DNA from: a virus
Virus record (IMG/VR): IMGVR_UViG_3300049445_000073
Location: 1 to 25,835 of that record
Length of the DNA: 25,835 bases
Direction: 5' to 3' (one strand)
Positions 7,671-15,953 of this stretch are shown one piece after another. The notes beneath the pieces were generated by a model, which saw only the letters and a program-made list of their open reading frames with translations, was not told where the DNA came from and did no database searches. Every line of letters starts with the position of its first letter. Positions within the stretch are counted from its first letter, which is position 1. The translations under genes and the position numbers were made by a program.

Positions 7671-9563
7671 CTATTTAATGTGCCAGCAAGTACCATCATA
7701 AACGGCAAGCAAAGGAACGTTCGCTACCGTCGCCGGCGGCGAGCCGCAGATATCAGTCGCGCCCCAATTGAAGACGCCAGTTGGGATAATGGTCCGCGTC
7801 GTCGGGCCGCCGGTCCACACCATGTTGCCAATATCGGTCGTGCCCGAAATGTAGAAGGTAGGGTTTACCGGGACCATGATCGCGCTGGCGGACGCGACTG
7901 TCGGGTAAATTTCATCGATCCCGACATTGTTTCTTGCCATAAGCGTCCCGTTGATCGGGACAGTGCTGGGATTAAGGATCGGTGACGTTACCGAGGTATG
8001 GTCGAATGTATTGTCAGTCACCTGGACGAAATTATAGGCGGCTCCGGTCGCGAAGGCGATCCCGTCAGCAATAACCGCTGGGTTGTTCACGTCACAAGTA
8101 CCGAAGGTATTGCCTCGAATCGAAGTCCGACTGACCTTGCCGATGACGAGCAGTGAACTAGGATTGCTCGTTCCCCGGTTACAGATTTGGTTGCCGTCAA
8201 AGATCACGTCCTGGGCGGGATTTGCTGAACCGGCCAGCGCCCAAATCCCATCCGCGCCCTCTGGGGCTAGTATCCGGTTATTGCTGAACATGATGCTGCC
8301 GACCGTACCGCCGCCGGTGTTCTGAATATTGATTGCCGGCGTCGGCGGGTTTTTTGGATAGTTGGCAAACCATGCCCCATTAAACGAGATATGCGTTACC
8401 CAGTTGGCGGTTCCCGAGAGCGTGGTGTCGATCATCAGCGATGACAGGCTGTCGCTGTCGCCCACGACGCCGCCATTGACTTGCATATCATTGACGCCCT
8501 GACCGTTTGTCAGCGGGATCAGGTGGGTGCCATAGACGCAGCCGACGTTGCCGCCGCCGTAGAGATAGAGCGCCCCGACATCGTGGACGACGAGCCCTTC
8601 CGCCTTATGGTAGACGCCGGTGCCGCCAATGCCGGTCGGTGCCGGAAAGCAATAGATCGCGGTGTTGTACATCACCAGGTTAGTCGTCGCGCCGTTAGTC
8701 GAGAGCTTGCCGACCTCGATCCCCTTACAGCCCGTAGCGTTGGCCGGCATAAAGGCCCCGTGATCGATCGTGGTCGACAGGTTCTGGTTCGCGCTGTTAC
8801 CCCCGGAGACATCGAGCGGGATGCACGCGCCCGCCACCTGGACATCGCGCAAGACCATGTGCGATCCCTTGCCCAGGCTAATCCCGATACTGCCGGTCGT
8901 CGTGTTGCTGATCGTCGAATTGTCGATGCACAGACCGTCGAGGGTGATCCCGTCGCCCGTCATCGTCAGCGTCGCCACGTTGACCGCGATCTCGCGCAAA
9001 CCCACCGCACAGGCAGTCGTCGGCAACATCGATGTGCCAGACCCCTGCGGCACCTGCTTGATACGAACCGCCCCCGTCGCAGTCAGCGCACTCCCGGTCT
9101 TGTAGACGCCGCCCGCTATCACCAGCACCGTGCCGGTCCTGGCCACCGCGCTCAGCGCAGCTTGAATAGCCGGCTGATTGTCGGCGGCAAGTACGGACGC
9201 TCCCCATTCGCGGAGATCCGCCGCACCCCCATCGTAAATCGCGGCAAAACTGTTGCCCGCCGCCGAATTGACACACGAGCCGCCGTCATTGACGAGACTG
9301 TTGCTAGCGCAAGTGCCCGTCTTAGGCAGAAACCACAGCGGCGGCGCACCGTTCCCCGCCGCGTAATCATCGCGCCACACACCGCTCGGGTAATTTGCTG
9401 TTGTCGCCGCCGCGAGCGCGGCATTGGTCGCGACATGCGGCGGTACGCCAAGGTTTCCGCGCGCATCCGGCAGCTTGGCGTTCGAGCCATCCTGGTACAT
9501 ATCCGCGAGCGCCGGCGAGACAAGCGCCATACCGGCCAGCAGGGCAGTGAAAAGCCTGTTCAT
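7671..9563 (-). CDS. Tail spike with right-handed beta-helix and an N-terminal signal peptide
   Basis: 630 residues. The start chosen is the ATG at 9563, which overlaps the upstream stop as ATGA. Residues 1-20 form a textbook signal peptide: MNR, then the hydrophobic LFTALLAGMALV, then SPALA with cleavage expected after Ala20. After a NAKLPDARGNLG segment of the kind found in tail fibres, a DLREWGA motif near residue 124 marks the entry to a pectate-lyase-like beta-helix. That region is rich in Asn, Gly, Thr and Val repeats up to about residue 520, with turns such as GITLDGLCIDNSTI and VIFDGNQICNRG. The C-terminal 90 residues are beta-rich and probably trimerise. Such proteins bind and often cleave host surface polysaccharide. 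The enzyme class cannot be read from the sequence. Confidence 0.85.
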   Translation of the reverse strand: MNRLFTALLAGMALVSPALADMYQDGSNAKLPDARGNLGVPPHVATNAALAAATTANYPSGVWRDDYAAGNGAPPLWFLPKTGTCASNSLVNDGGSCVNSAAGNSFAAIYDGGAADLREWGASVLAADNQPAIQAALSAVARTGTVLVIAGGVYKTGSALTATGAVRIKQVPQGSGTSMLPTTACAVGLREIAVNVATLTMTGDGITLDGLCIDNSTISNTTTGSIGISLGKGSHMVLRDVQVAGACIPLDVSGGNSANQNLSTTIDHGAFMPANATGCKGIEVGKLSTNGATTNLVMYNTAIYCFPAPTGIGGTGVYHKAEGLVVHDVGALYLYGGGNVGCVYGTHLIPLTNGQGVNDMQVNGGVVGDSDSLSSLMIDTTLSGTANWVTHISFNGAWFANYPKNPPTPAINIQNTGGGTVGSIMFSNNRILAPEGADGIWALAGSANPAQDVIFDGNQICNRGTSNPSSLLVIGKVSRTSIRGNTFGTCDVNNPAVIADGIAFATGAAYNFVQVTDNTFDHTSVTSPILNPSTVPINGTLMARNNVGIDEIYPTVASASAIMVPVNPTFYISGTTDIGNMVWTGGPTTRTIIPTGVFNWGATDICGSPPATVANVPLLAVYDGTCWHIK

Positions 9564-9952
9564 TTCCAGTACACCCATCCACCAGTGGCATAGCGCAACA
9601 TCAGCGCCGCGCCGGGGCCGTAGGAACTTGTCGGCATATTCGCTAGCGCACCGCCGCCGCTATCCTGGATCGTCAACCCCGTCACTGGGGCGGCGAAGCT
9701 GATCTCGACATGACTGCTTGTCGACGGCGACGGGGGAAGCCTGATGGTCAGCGCCGCGAGCGTGCCGGTGTTGATAAAGACCGGGCGGAAATCGGCGAGC
9801 GTGACCGTCGCGCCCGTAGCGGGGGTTAGCGTGTTGACCGTGTACGACGTGTCGGCCGCGCCGGTAGTCTTCCATTTGACGCCATCCCACATCCAGCTCG
9901 GGCCGCTGGTAAAGACTTGGTTGACTGTTGGGGCATTGGGAAAATCAAGCAT
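9560..9952 (-). CDS. Tail fibre-tip or accessory protein with a C-terminal beta domain (130 aa)
   Basis: Starts at ATG 9952, giving MLDFPNAPTVNQVFTSG and a WMWDGVKW motif common at the ends of tail-fibre proteins. The longer frame only adds sequence that overlaps the fibre gene. It overlaps the fibre stop by 8 bases (ATGCTTGA), with GAGG upstream. The C-terminal 75 residues match the C-terminus of the 255-residue protein at 15953-16720: both share an LTIxLP strand, VEISF, SSYGPGA or SAYGPGA, and a final GWxYWK. This suggests a duplicated structural domain, perhaps a trimerisation or decoration fold at the tail. Lies between the S74 fibre and the tail spike, so it probably serves the receptor-binding apparatus. 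Confidence 0.75.
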   Translation of the reverse strand: MLDFPNAPTVNQVFTSGPSWMWDGVKWKTTGAADTSYTVNTLTPATGATVTLADFRPVFINTGTLAALTIRLPPSPSTSSHVEISFAAPVTGLTIQDSGGGALANMPTSSYGPGAALMLRYATGGWVYWK

Positions 9953-12896
9953 TTTCCAGCACCTCGATCCGCGCCTCAAGCTCGGCGATCCGAGCCTCGT
10001 GCTTCTGCCAGCCAAGAACGAGATCCGGGACCAGCTTGGAGTAATCCGCCATCCACGGTGTGTCTGGCATGTCGTCAGGCGGCGCGATAATCATCTCAGG
10101 CTTAACCGCTTGCTGGTCCTGGGCGAGGACGCCGCGTCCGCGCGAGCCATCGATCTTCCACTCGAAATCCCAGATCACCGTATCGCGCAGCGCGGTCAGA
10201 TCATCCGCGCGGACCTCGTTGGTCTTGAGGCGAGCGTCCGACGAAGTACCGAAGCCGGTGTTGGCTCCGTTGGTGGTGATCGAGCCGATCTGACCGTTTG
10301 GGTTGCGGAACATGATCTGATAGATCAGCGTGCTGATCGTCGTCGCCATCGAGGTGCTGGCAGCCGCACTGATCGACGTGTTGTGCTGGATAACGTGGCC
10401 CCAGGCATCGGTCGGCCCAGCGGTCCAGAACCATGTCCCGCCGTTGTTCACCGTCCGTATCGCCTCGGTACTATTACCTTGGACAACTACGTTCGAGCCG
10501 TTGATTACCAATGGCTGGAAGGAAGCAAGTCCCGTCTGGTCGGTGCCTGAGACGTAGGCGGCACCTGAGTCTGCGCCGAAACGAACAGCCTTGGTCGCGC
10601 CCGCGACGATACCGATAGCTCCAGCATCAGGACCAGACACATGAAGTTTGGCAGCGGGGGAAATGCCAATACCGACATTGCCGGTCAGGGTGCCACCGCT
10701 GAGCAACAGGTAAGGCCCACCGAACGTAATCGGCCCGATGTTGACCGAGTCGATCCAGAAATTAGCCGCGCTGCCGGTCCAGTCGATGTTGAAGCCGTGT
10801 CCGCCATAAGCGCCGCTCGCCCCGGCTCTAGTAGTGTAGAAAGTCGACGCGATGCCAGCGCTTGCCGTCAAAGTCCCAGTGACCGTACCCCCGCTCAGAG
10901 GAAGGTAGGCACCAGCCGCCGCCGATGTCGTCAGCACCGGCACATCGTTGACAAGCAGCTGTTGCGCGTTAACCGAGCCGATCCCCTGATCGCCGCCAGT
11001 TGGAGTGCCAACCACCATCCCTGCGCCGATGAAGGCGGCGTTGGTTGCATTGCTGTTGAAGGTGATGCCGCCGGACCCGATATTGACCAACGAGGCCCCA
11101 CCGTTGATCCCCGCCGCACGCAGCAGCCTGAACTCGAAATCAGTGCTCGGAGTGGCGTGGAAATCGATATTGGCCGACCCGTTGCCGGTCCGCGACCCGC
11201 CCACCTCGATGCCGACCGCTGCGGTCGAGACCCCGTTGCCGGTCACTAGGTTGGGACCGATCGTCATGCTGCCGGCGCTGTCGGTCGTTATCGCGCCGCT
11301 GGAGGCGGTGAGCGTCCCGTTGATCGTCAGGTTGCCGGTGATCGTGCCCCCTGCCGTGGCCAGGTAAGGCCCGCCAAACGTAATCGCGCCGAGGTCGGTC
11401 GTATCCACCCACAGATGCGAAATGCCGGCCCGGTTCTCTACGTTGAAGACATTACCCTGAAGCGCGCCGGCCGTACCCGCCCGGGTTACACGGCCCAGTC
11501 CGGCGATATTACCGGTCACGGTGAGCGCCCCGGTTACACCCAGCGGCCCCAGCGTCGTTGTCGAGTTGTCGGCGTTCCAGCGCATCGTCTCGATGCCGTT
11601 GGTGCTGACCGAGACTTGGTTGGTGCCGCTGCGCCAGAAGCCATTAGTGGCGGCACCGCTGAAACTATATGTCGGAGCCGTGACGGTGCCGGTTGGCCCC
11701 AGGTACGGAATGAAGCTGGTGATAGTGCCCCCAGCGCCGCCTACCGTCAGTCTGAGGGAGCTGCTGGTGGAGAAATTTATGACATTGTTGGCGTTCGTGC
11801 TCCACATGCCGCAGCCCGGACCGCCAAAGTTCAAACTTGTGGCGGCCACCGCACCAAGCGGAATGATCAGCGGGCCGGTCATCGTGTCGCCGGCCTTGGC
11901 GACCTTCTCGGCGTCCACCTCCGCAATCGCCGACTGAACATCGGCCGCAGCTACGTTTCCAGTGGGCGTGAAAGAGACGCCTGACGCTACGGTACTACCT
12001 GCTGGTCCGGTCCCTCCCGTTGGCCCCGCCGGTCCTGTCGCCCCCTGCGCTCCGGTCGGCCCCGTCGGTCCCGGCACCGTGCTCGCCGCCCCCGTCGCCC
12101 CCGTCGCCCCGGTCGGGCCAGGCGGCCCCGTCGGTCCCGGCACCGTGCTCGCCGCGCCCGTGGCTCCCGTCGCCCCTATCGGTCCCCCCGGTCCCATCGG
12201 CCCCGGCTGGTTTGTCGCAGCGACCCACTGCCCTGGCGGCCCGCTCGGATCGACGAACCAGATGTAAAGCTGGCCGCCGACGCTGTCCCACCATTCGTCG
12301 CCCGCCGCCGGGCTGGCCGGCGCGGTGTCGGCGATCGTGGCCCGCCCTGGCGGACCCGTCGGCCCGGTCGCACCTGTCGCGCCGGTCGGACCCGTCGGCC
12401 CCGCCGGCCCACTACCACTGACGAGCGACGTGAGCACGCCACCAGTCGCCGAGATCGTCACATTGTCGGGCTTAGCTAAACCAAAATGCGTCGAAGAAGA
12501 CAGCTGAACCGCAGGCGCTGCATCCGAGCGCATATAAGTATCCGCCGAACCATTGATGGCGACATCACCGGCTACGGCTGTGGGATCGCCCGGCTGTGCT
12601 GGCGGCCCTAAACCCTCGCCAGACGACGGTGGATGAGGGGTGGAACTGGTTAACGCATTCGGGTCTAACAGCCCGTAATCAGTCAGATCACGAAAGGTAA
12701 CCGCCCGGTTCGCCGCGTCGCCGCGCTGACCGTTAAGGCTCTCGACCCCGGCTTTTATAGCCTCGACGCAGGCTTGGAGATTAGCCGGGTCGGTGGTCGG
12801 CTGCGGGATCGGCGGGGTAAATGGGTTGCTCGACGGGTGAGTGTTGACGCGCCGCGCCGTCGTCGTACCCAGCGGTGGGGTGAGACCATGCGCCAC
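9945..12896 (-). CDS. Tail fibre with collagen-like repeats and C-terminal S74 chaperone domain
   Basis: 983 residues from a GTG that overlaps the nozzle stop as TAGTG. After a proline-rich N-terminus come two collagen-like Gly-X-Y tracts (about 160-184 and 228-298) separated by a WWDSVGGQLYIWF segment. A repeated fibre module follows: HLWVDTTDLGAITFGGPYL and FWIDSVNIGPITFGGPYL each precede an SGGT or AGGT strand. The C-terminus from Ser886 (SDARLKTNE) matches peptidase_S74, the self-cleaving intramolecular chaperone of trimeric fibres and spikes. Ser886 and Lys891 have the expected five-residue spacing for the Ser-Lys pair, and a final coiled coil reads HEARIAELEARIEVLE. Cleavage is expected just before Ser886. 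It should be a trimeric receptor-binding fibre. Confidence 0.92.
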   Translation of the reverse strand: MAHGLTPPLGTTTARRVNTHPSSNPFTPPIPQPTTDPANLQACVEAIKAGVESLNGQRGDAANRAVTFRDLTDYGLLDPNALTSSTPHPPSSGEGLGPPAQPGDPTAVAGDVAINGSADTYMRSDAAPAVQLSSSTHFGLAKPDNVTISATGGVLTSLVSGSGPAGPTGPTGATGATGPTGPPGRATIADTAPASPAAGDEWWDSVGGQLYIWFVDPSGPPGQWVAATNQPGPMGPGGPIGATGATGAASTVPGPTGPPGPTGATGATGAASTVPGPTGPTGAQGATGPAGPTGGTGPAGSTVASGVSFTPTGNVAAADVQSAIAEVDAEKVAKAGDTMTGPLIIPLGAVAATSLNFGGPGCGMWSTNANNVINFSTSSSLRLTVGGAGGTITSFIPYLGPTGTVTAPTYSFSGAATNGFWRSGTNQVSVSTNGIETMRWNADNSTTTLGPLGVTGALTVTGNIAGLGRVTRAGTAGALQGNVFNVENRAGISHLWVDTTDLGAITFGGPYLATAGGTITGNLTINGTLTASSGAITTDSAGSMTIGPNLVTGNGVSTAAVGIEVGGSRTGNGSANIDFHATPSTDFEFRLLRAAGINGGASLVNIGSGGITFNSNATNAAFIGAGMVVGTPTGGDQGIGSVNAQQLLVNDVPVLTTSAAAGAYLPLSGGTVTGTLTASAGIASTFYTTRAGASGAYGGHGFNIDWTGSAANFWIDSVNIGPITFGGPYLLLSGGTLTGNVGIGISPAAKLHVSGPDAGAIGIVAGATKAVRFGADSGAAYVSGTDQTGLASFQPLVINGSNVVVQGNSTEAIRTVNNGGTWFWTAGPTDAWGHVIQHNTSISAAASTSMATTISTLIYQIMFRNPNGQIGSITTNGANTGFGTSSDARLKTNEVRADDLTALRDTVIWDFEWKIDGSRGRGVLAQDQQAVKPEMIIAPPDDMPDTPWMADYSKLVPDLVLGWQKHEARIAELEARIEVLENA
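12058..12189. repeat. Two tandem 66-base repeats in the collagen-like region
   Basis: Two adjacent copies of a 66-base unit beginning GGCCCCGTCGGTCCCGG. They encode 22-residue units with GAASTVPGPTGP in the fibre. Such tracts can change length by slippage or recombination, altering fibre length. Confidence 0.75.
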
Positions 12897-14644
12897 TAGA
12901 CGGTCTTCAGCTCTTCGAGCACGGTGGCAAGCTGGATCGACGCCACCGGCACCCGGGCGATGATCTCAACCTGATGATCGAACGCCTTAAAGCCATTGGG
13001 CAGGCGGAAAATCTCCATCTGCTTGGTCAGGTTACGGGTCATGATCAACTGGAGCTTTGGCCCCGCGTAATATTTGAACTGGGCGTTGATCCCTACCGGT
13101 AGTGAGACCGTCGCATCGCCGTTATCTAGAGGGATACTCCCGCCCGGCGGCGCGGTGAGAATATCAGGGTCGCTCTCGACCTGACACGCGCCAAGACTGA
13201 GCGGCGTCGGCGTAAAGAACTGTTTCGAGCGCCAACGGTATATTTGAGACGGCGAGCCTGAATGATCCCACTCATAAATCAGACCCCCCGCACACATCAA
13301 AGTATCGCCGGTGTACTCGTCGTTCCAGATGCACACCACCCCATTGACCGTGGTCAGGTCCTCGACCCCCAGCCGCGCCTCGGCGTAATCTATGGTGAAA
13401 CCATAATTACTTCCGTTGACCGCCATATACTGGGATCGGTGTCGAGCACAGACGATGCTATTGGCTCGGTACTTAGTGTTCCACTGAACCTTGGAGATAA
13501 TCGCCTCGGTCACGTTCTGCATGCCGTAGCCAGTGAACTGGATCAACCCGTTCTGGGTCGAATAGAACACCCCCGACAAATCGACCACCACAGATCCCCG
13601 AGCTATACAGGGCGCGGCAACCTGGGTCTGGGTGATGACGATGTTCGACGGCATGTTGCCCGAGCCGGCCGAGGGGAACCCCTTGGTCATCACCATGAGG
13701 TATTGCTGCCACACCGCCAGCTCGACGATGTCGTAATGCGCGCTTTGATCGTACACTTGCGGCCACGTATGCGGCCGGTCGGGTTCGCTAAAATGCACAG
13801 TGTTATTGGTAAAGCCCACCAGAAACCCGCCTGGCATCGCGACCAGTCCGTCGAGATTGTCGGGCGGGTTGTCCCAGTTGGTAGACTCGAGGATCTCATT
13901 TAGAGAGATCACGCTGTCCGGCTGACTGTCGACAAACGTAGAACTCCCTTGCGGCAAACCTATAGGCCCGACGAGATAGAACTGCGCCCCCGTGGTCGCC
14001 CCGGTGATCGTCCTGTACAGGTTGAATTTGACGATCGGCGGGTAGTTGCGCCCAGCCGGGTTAGCGGGTGCGACGGTGGGTAGCCCGGTTATCGTCCAGG
14101 TCGCGTCAGGCGGCCCCGACATGTCGTTGCTGGCCGGCGACGGCGCGCTCTCCTCACCAAACGTATTGACGTAGGTATAGAGGTAAGACCGGTCGATGGC
14201 CTCGGCCCCGGGCGGCGGCGTGCCGCCGGTCACGCTGACGATCGTCGGCGCGGTCGTCGGCTGGACGATCCCCAGATTGTAGTGCGGATTACCGGCAAGC
14301 ACATCCGCGTGGGTGGTGAACCACGGGCAGACATCCCCGGGGTTGGTCCAATAAACCCTGTGTTTATCGTCATTTGCCAGCGGCGACCTGACCACGGACG
14401 AGTACCTGGAAGGCAGCGCCAGCCACGCCTCGGCCCCGGCGCTGTCCGCCGGGAAACGGTAAGCCCTCTCCACTATCGGTAGTGCGGCGGAAAGGTCGAT
14501 CCTAAATGCAGCCTGGGGCAGCCCCTGGAGCTGCCCCCCTGTTAAGTCACAATTAAGCGACTGCGTCGCCATGTTGTCGGCGATCAGGCGGCTGTCGGTG
14601 CGGGGGATAACGCCCCCCATAGAGCTGATCGCCCAGGCGACCAT
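12896..14644 (-). CDS. Tail nozzle protein (tail tubular protein B-like)
   Basis: 582 residues. The N-terminus (GGVIPRTDSRLIADNMATQSLNCDLTGGQLQGL) has the pattern of podovirus tail nozzle proteins, the T7 gp12 role: an IPR-D-LL-like start, a short helix, and an N-C-L-GxL strand. The rest is beta-rich with WTNPGDV, DRSYLYTYVNTFGEESAPS (an Ig/fibronectin-like insertion), a GFLVGFTNNTVHFSEP segment and many short strands, as expected for the beta-propeller part. A GGAG lies nine bases before the ATG. Located after adaptor and gatekeeper genes and before the fibre, as in other short-tailed phages. Two dispersed palindrome copies lie within it. Confidence 0.85.
   Translation of the reverse strand: MVAWAISSMGGVIPRTDSRLIADNMATQSLNCDLTGGQLQGLPQAAFRIDLSAALPIVERAYRFPADSAGAEAWLALPSRYSSVVRSPLANDDKHRVYWTNPGDVCPWFTTHADVLAGNPHYNLGIVQPTTAPTIVSVTGGTPPPGAEAIDRSYLYTYVNTFGEESAPSPASNDMSGPPDATWTITGLPTVAPANPAGRNYPPIVKFNLYRTITGATTGAQFYLVGPIGLPQGSSTFVDSQPDSVISLNEILESTNWDNPPDNLDGLVAMPGGFLVGFTNNTVHFSEPDRPHTWPQVYDQSAHYDIVELAVWQQYLMVMTKGFPSAGSGNMPSNIVITQTQVAAPCIARGSVVVDLSGVFYSTQNGLIQFTGYGMQNVTEAIISKVQWNTKYRANSIVCARHRSQYMAVNGSNYGFTIDYAEARLGVEDLTTVNGVVCIWNDEYTGDTLMCAGGLIYEWDHSGSPSQIYRWRSKQFFTPTPLSLGACQVESDPDILTAPPGGSIPLDNGDATVSLPVGINAQFKYYAGPKLQLIMTRNLTKQMEIFRLPNGFKAFDHQVEIIARVPVASIQLATVLEELKTV
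13093..13102. repeat. Dispersed palindrome, copy 4 (in gene)
   Basis: CTACCGGTAG perfect over ten bases. The right side continues TG as in the consensus, but the left outer bases differ. In the nozzle gene it reads CTA CCG GTA (Leu-Pro-Val). Confidence 0.6.
14471..14484. repeat. Dispersed palindrome, copy 5 (in gene)
   Basis: CACTATCGGTAGTG, one mismatch from consensus. On the nozzle coding strand it reads CTA CCG ATA GTG (Leu-Pro-Ile-Val) and is followed by GAGAGG. Confidence 0.7.
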
Positions 14645-14650
14645 GCAGGG

Positions 14651-15325
14651 CTACTCCCGGTGACGCCCGCGACGGTGGTTCTCTTCCTCGGCCTTTGGCT
14701 CCGGTTCATGGCGCGGCACCGCGCGCTGCGGCTCGGTAGACTGAACCCCAACCCCGGCGACAACGGTAGCGGCGACGGTAACCGCGTTAGACGGCGGTGC
14801 TTCGGTCGCGCCAAAGTCGTTGGTCGCGGTCACGACGCTGGTCAAGCTGTGACCGGCGTCGCCAGGCTGGACCGTGTAAAAAGTCCCGGCCTCGATCTCA
14901 GTTTCGCCGTCGCTCATCCAAACGCTCGAATAAAGCTTAGGCTCGTTCTCCCAGTTACCCATCGTGCAGCTAAGCACATCGCCGACATTAGCCGACGCGG
15001 CGACTGCCTCGTTGACCATCACCGCCGGCACATCGACGTTCTTAGGCCGCAGTCCCGGCTCTGGATTACCACCCTGGTCCTCCGGCAGACTATCGAGCAT
15101 CACCCCGACGGCGACCTGCCCTTCCTCAAGGACGATCGCAATCCCACCTTGCGACAAGGGCAGCCACGGGTCCGGCACGTTCGCCGGGTCAGCCGCCGCC
15201 CACTCTAGGTAAGCCTGCCAGTCCTCGTTATCGGCGGCGACGGGAACCCACTTGCCGCCCATGATCACCCCTGAGAACGGCGGGTGATCGGGGATAAAGT
15301 CCGACGCGTGTTGATAGGCTGCCAT
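14651..15325 (-). CDS. Tail-associated protein with an Ig-like domain (224 aa)
   Basis: Preceded by AAGGAG eleven bases before the ATG. The first 70 residues hold DWQAYLEWAAADPANVPDPW, a pattern found in phage tail-fibre assembly or accessory proteins. Residues about 97-190 form a bacterial Ig-like repeat: a P-V-NEAVAASANVGDVLSC strand, a W-S-VW pair, YTVQPGDAGHSLTSVVTATNDFG and a closing SNAVTV. Such domains on phage particles bind weakly to cell-surface glycans or decorate the tail. The C-terminal 30 residues are strongly charged (Glu, Arg, His). A structural tail role follows from position between small tail proteins and the nozzle; no enzyme motif is seen. Confidence 0.72.
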   Translation of the reverse strand: MAAYQHASDFIPDHPPFSGVIMGGKWVPVAADNEDWQAYLEWAAADPANVPDPWLPLSQGGIAIVLEEGQVAVGVMLDSLPEDQGGNPEPGLRPKNVDVPAVMVNEAVAASANVGDVLSCTMGNWENEPKLYSSVWMSDGETEIEAGTFYTVQPGDAGHSLTSVVTATNDFGATEAPPSNAVTVAATVVAGVGVQSTEPQRAVPRHEPEPKAEEENHRRGRHRE

Positions 15326-15336
15326 GGTGGTTCTCC

Positions 15337-15591
15337 TTAGACGCTACCGGCTGCGGTGGTGTTCTTGTTCGGACCACCGGTGCCGGGGGGATTGACGCTC
15401 GACCCGCTCTTCTTAGCCAGGGCCTTTCTGAGCGAGGCCGGCCCACCGGTAGACTGAGGTCCCGGAATAGGCCGCTGGGTCACGCTGTGCCCCGGCGTCC
15501 CGCCCGAGTTATTCACCGTGTTGTCGACCCCGCTGTCGGTCGTCTTCGACCCGCCGCCCTTGTAGTAAGGCCCGCCGATCTGCCCGTGCAT
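15337..15591 (-). CDS. Small Gly/Ser/Thr-rich basic protein (84 aa)
   Basis: I chose the ATG at 15591 because GGAGG lies just upstream; an upstream in-frame ATG only overlaps the neighbouring gene. The chain begins MHGQIGGPYYKGGGSKT, then is rich in Gly, Ser, Thr, Asn and Pro, with a basic SLRKALAKKSG patch. No fold is recognisable and it is probably disordered. Composition resembles the 64-residue protein at 21039-21233. It may be a minor tail component, but the function is unknown. Eleven bases separate its stop from the next ATG, and they contain the next Shine-Dalgarno. Confidence 0.6.
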   Translation of the reverse strand: MHGQIGGPYYKGGGSKTTDSGVDNTVNNSGGTPGHSVTQRPIPGPQSTGGPASLRKALAKKSGSSVNPPGTGGPNKNTTAAGSV

Positions 15592-15592
15592 G

Positions 15593-15748
15593 TCACCCTC
15601 CTTCAAGCGCGGCAATCTTGCCGTTCAATTCCTTAATAGCGTTCAACATAGCGTAGATGAGCGGGTTAGCATCGAGGGTGAGCAGCTCAGTTTCGTCCTC
15701 GTCGTCGGAGTTAAGCTTACCCTGCTGCGACCCCACCATCTCAGGCAT
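15593..15748 (-). CDS. 51-residue protein with a C-terminal helix, 8-base overlap with the gene before it
   Basis: The short frame starts MPEMVGSQQGKLNSDDEDE, continues ELLTLDANPLIYAML, and ends NAIKELNGKIAALEGG. The ATG overlaps the stop of the preceding gene by 8 bases (ATGCCTGA), the same arrangement as at two other junctions here. Its final codons supply the Shine-Dalgarno of the next gene. The terminal amphipathic helix (LIYAMLNAIKELNGKIAALE) resembles the short coiled coil at the end of S74-type fibre chaperones, so it may be a small trimeric or accessory tail part. Function unknown; reality is supported by gap-free packing. Confidence 0.6.
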   Translation of the reverse strand: MPEMVGSQQGKLNSDDEDETELLTLDANPLIYAMLNAIKELNGKIAALEGG

Positions 15749-15953
15749 AACCGGGCGGAACCGGCACCGCGCCGAGGTCGCCGATCACCGGATACATCAC
15801 ACTAGAAACCAATGTACCGGCAACCTCGTCACCGAGCCAGCAGGAGCAATCGAACACCAGCCGAACAATGTCGAGGTTCTCCTTCAACACCGGCCCAAAA
15901 GGTTTCAAGGTGTTGGGCATGACATCGAAAGTGAAGTCGGTGCTATCCACCAC
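15741..15953 (-). CDS. Small tail protein, paralogue of the N-terminal domain of the gene before it (70 aa)
   Basis: The start is taken as the GTG at 15953 that overlaps the upstream TAG as TAGTG. A TTG-started longer form adds six residues. The chain contains NTLKPFGPVLKENLDI, LVFDCSCWLG and PVIGDLGAVPVPP. These match NTSLPFGPVTKENLDI, LVFDFSCWLG and PVIALEGVPLIPP of the 255-residue protein immediately upstream. This is a clear tandem duplication of one domain as a separate gene. The alignment also supports the GTG start. Function unknown, presumably tail or fibre adaptor. Confidence 0.68.
   Translation of the reverse strand: MVDSTDFTFDVMPNTLKPFGPVLKENLDIVRLVFDCSCWLGDEVAGTLVSSVMYPVIGDLGAVPVPPGYA

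Noticed and set aside
8481-9593. 370-codon plus-strand frame
   Set aside because: Antisense to the tail spike; Arg/His-rich composition typical of a shadow frame in GC-rich DNA.
12001-12420. GC-rich repeated tract considered as a CRISPR-like or regulatory array
   Set aside because: The repeats keep the Gly-X-Y reading frame of the tail fibre and have no spacer structure.
12411-12424. Half-site CACTACC in the collagen-like region of the fibre
   Set aside because: Only the left arm matches. Similar half-sites at 4455, 10831 and 25731 (the last codes for the Walker A Gly-Ser-Gly) were also left out as chance.
15444-15457. CCACCGGTAGACTG, similar to the degenerate palindrome in the portal
   Set aside because: Too many differences from the consensus to count, although it codes for a similar Ser-Thr-Gly peptide.
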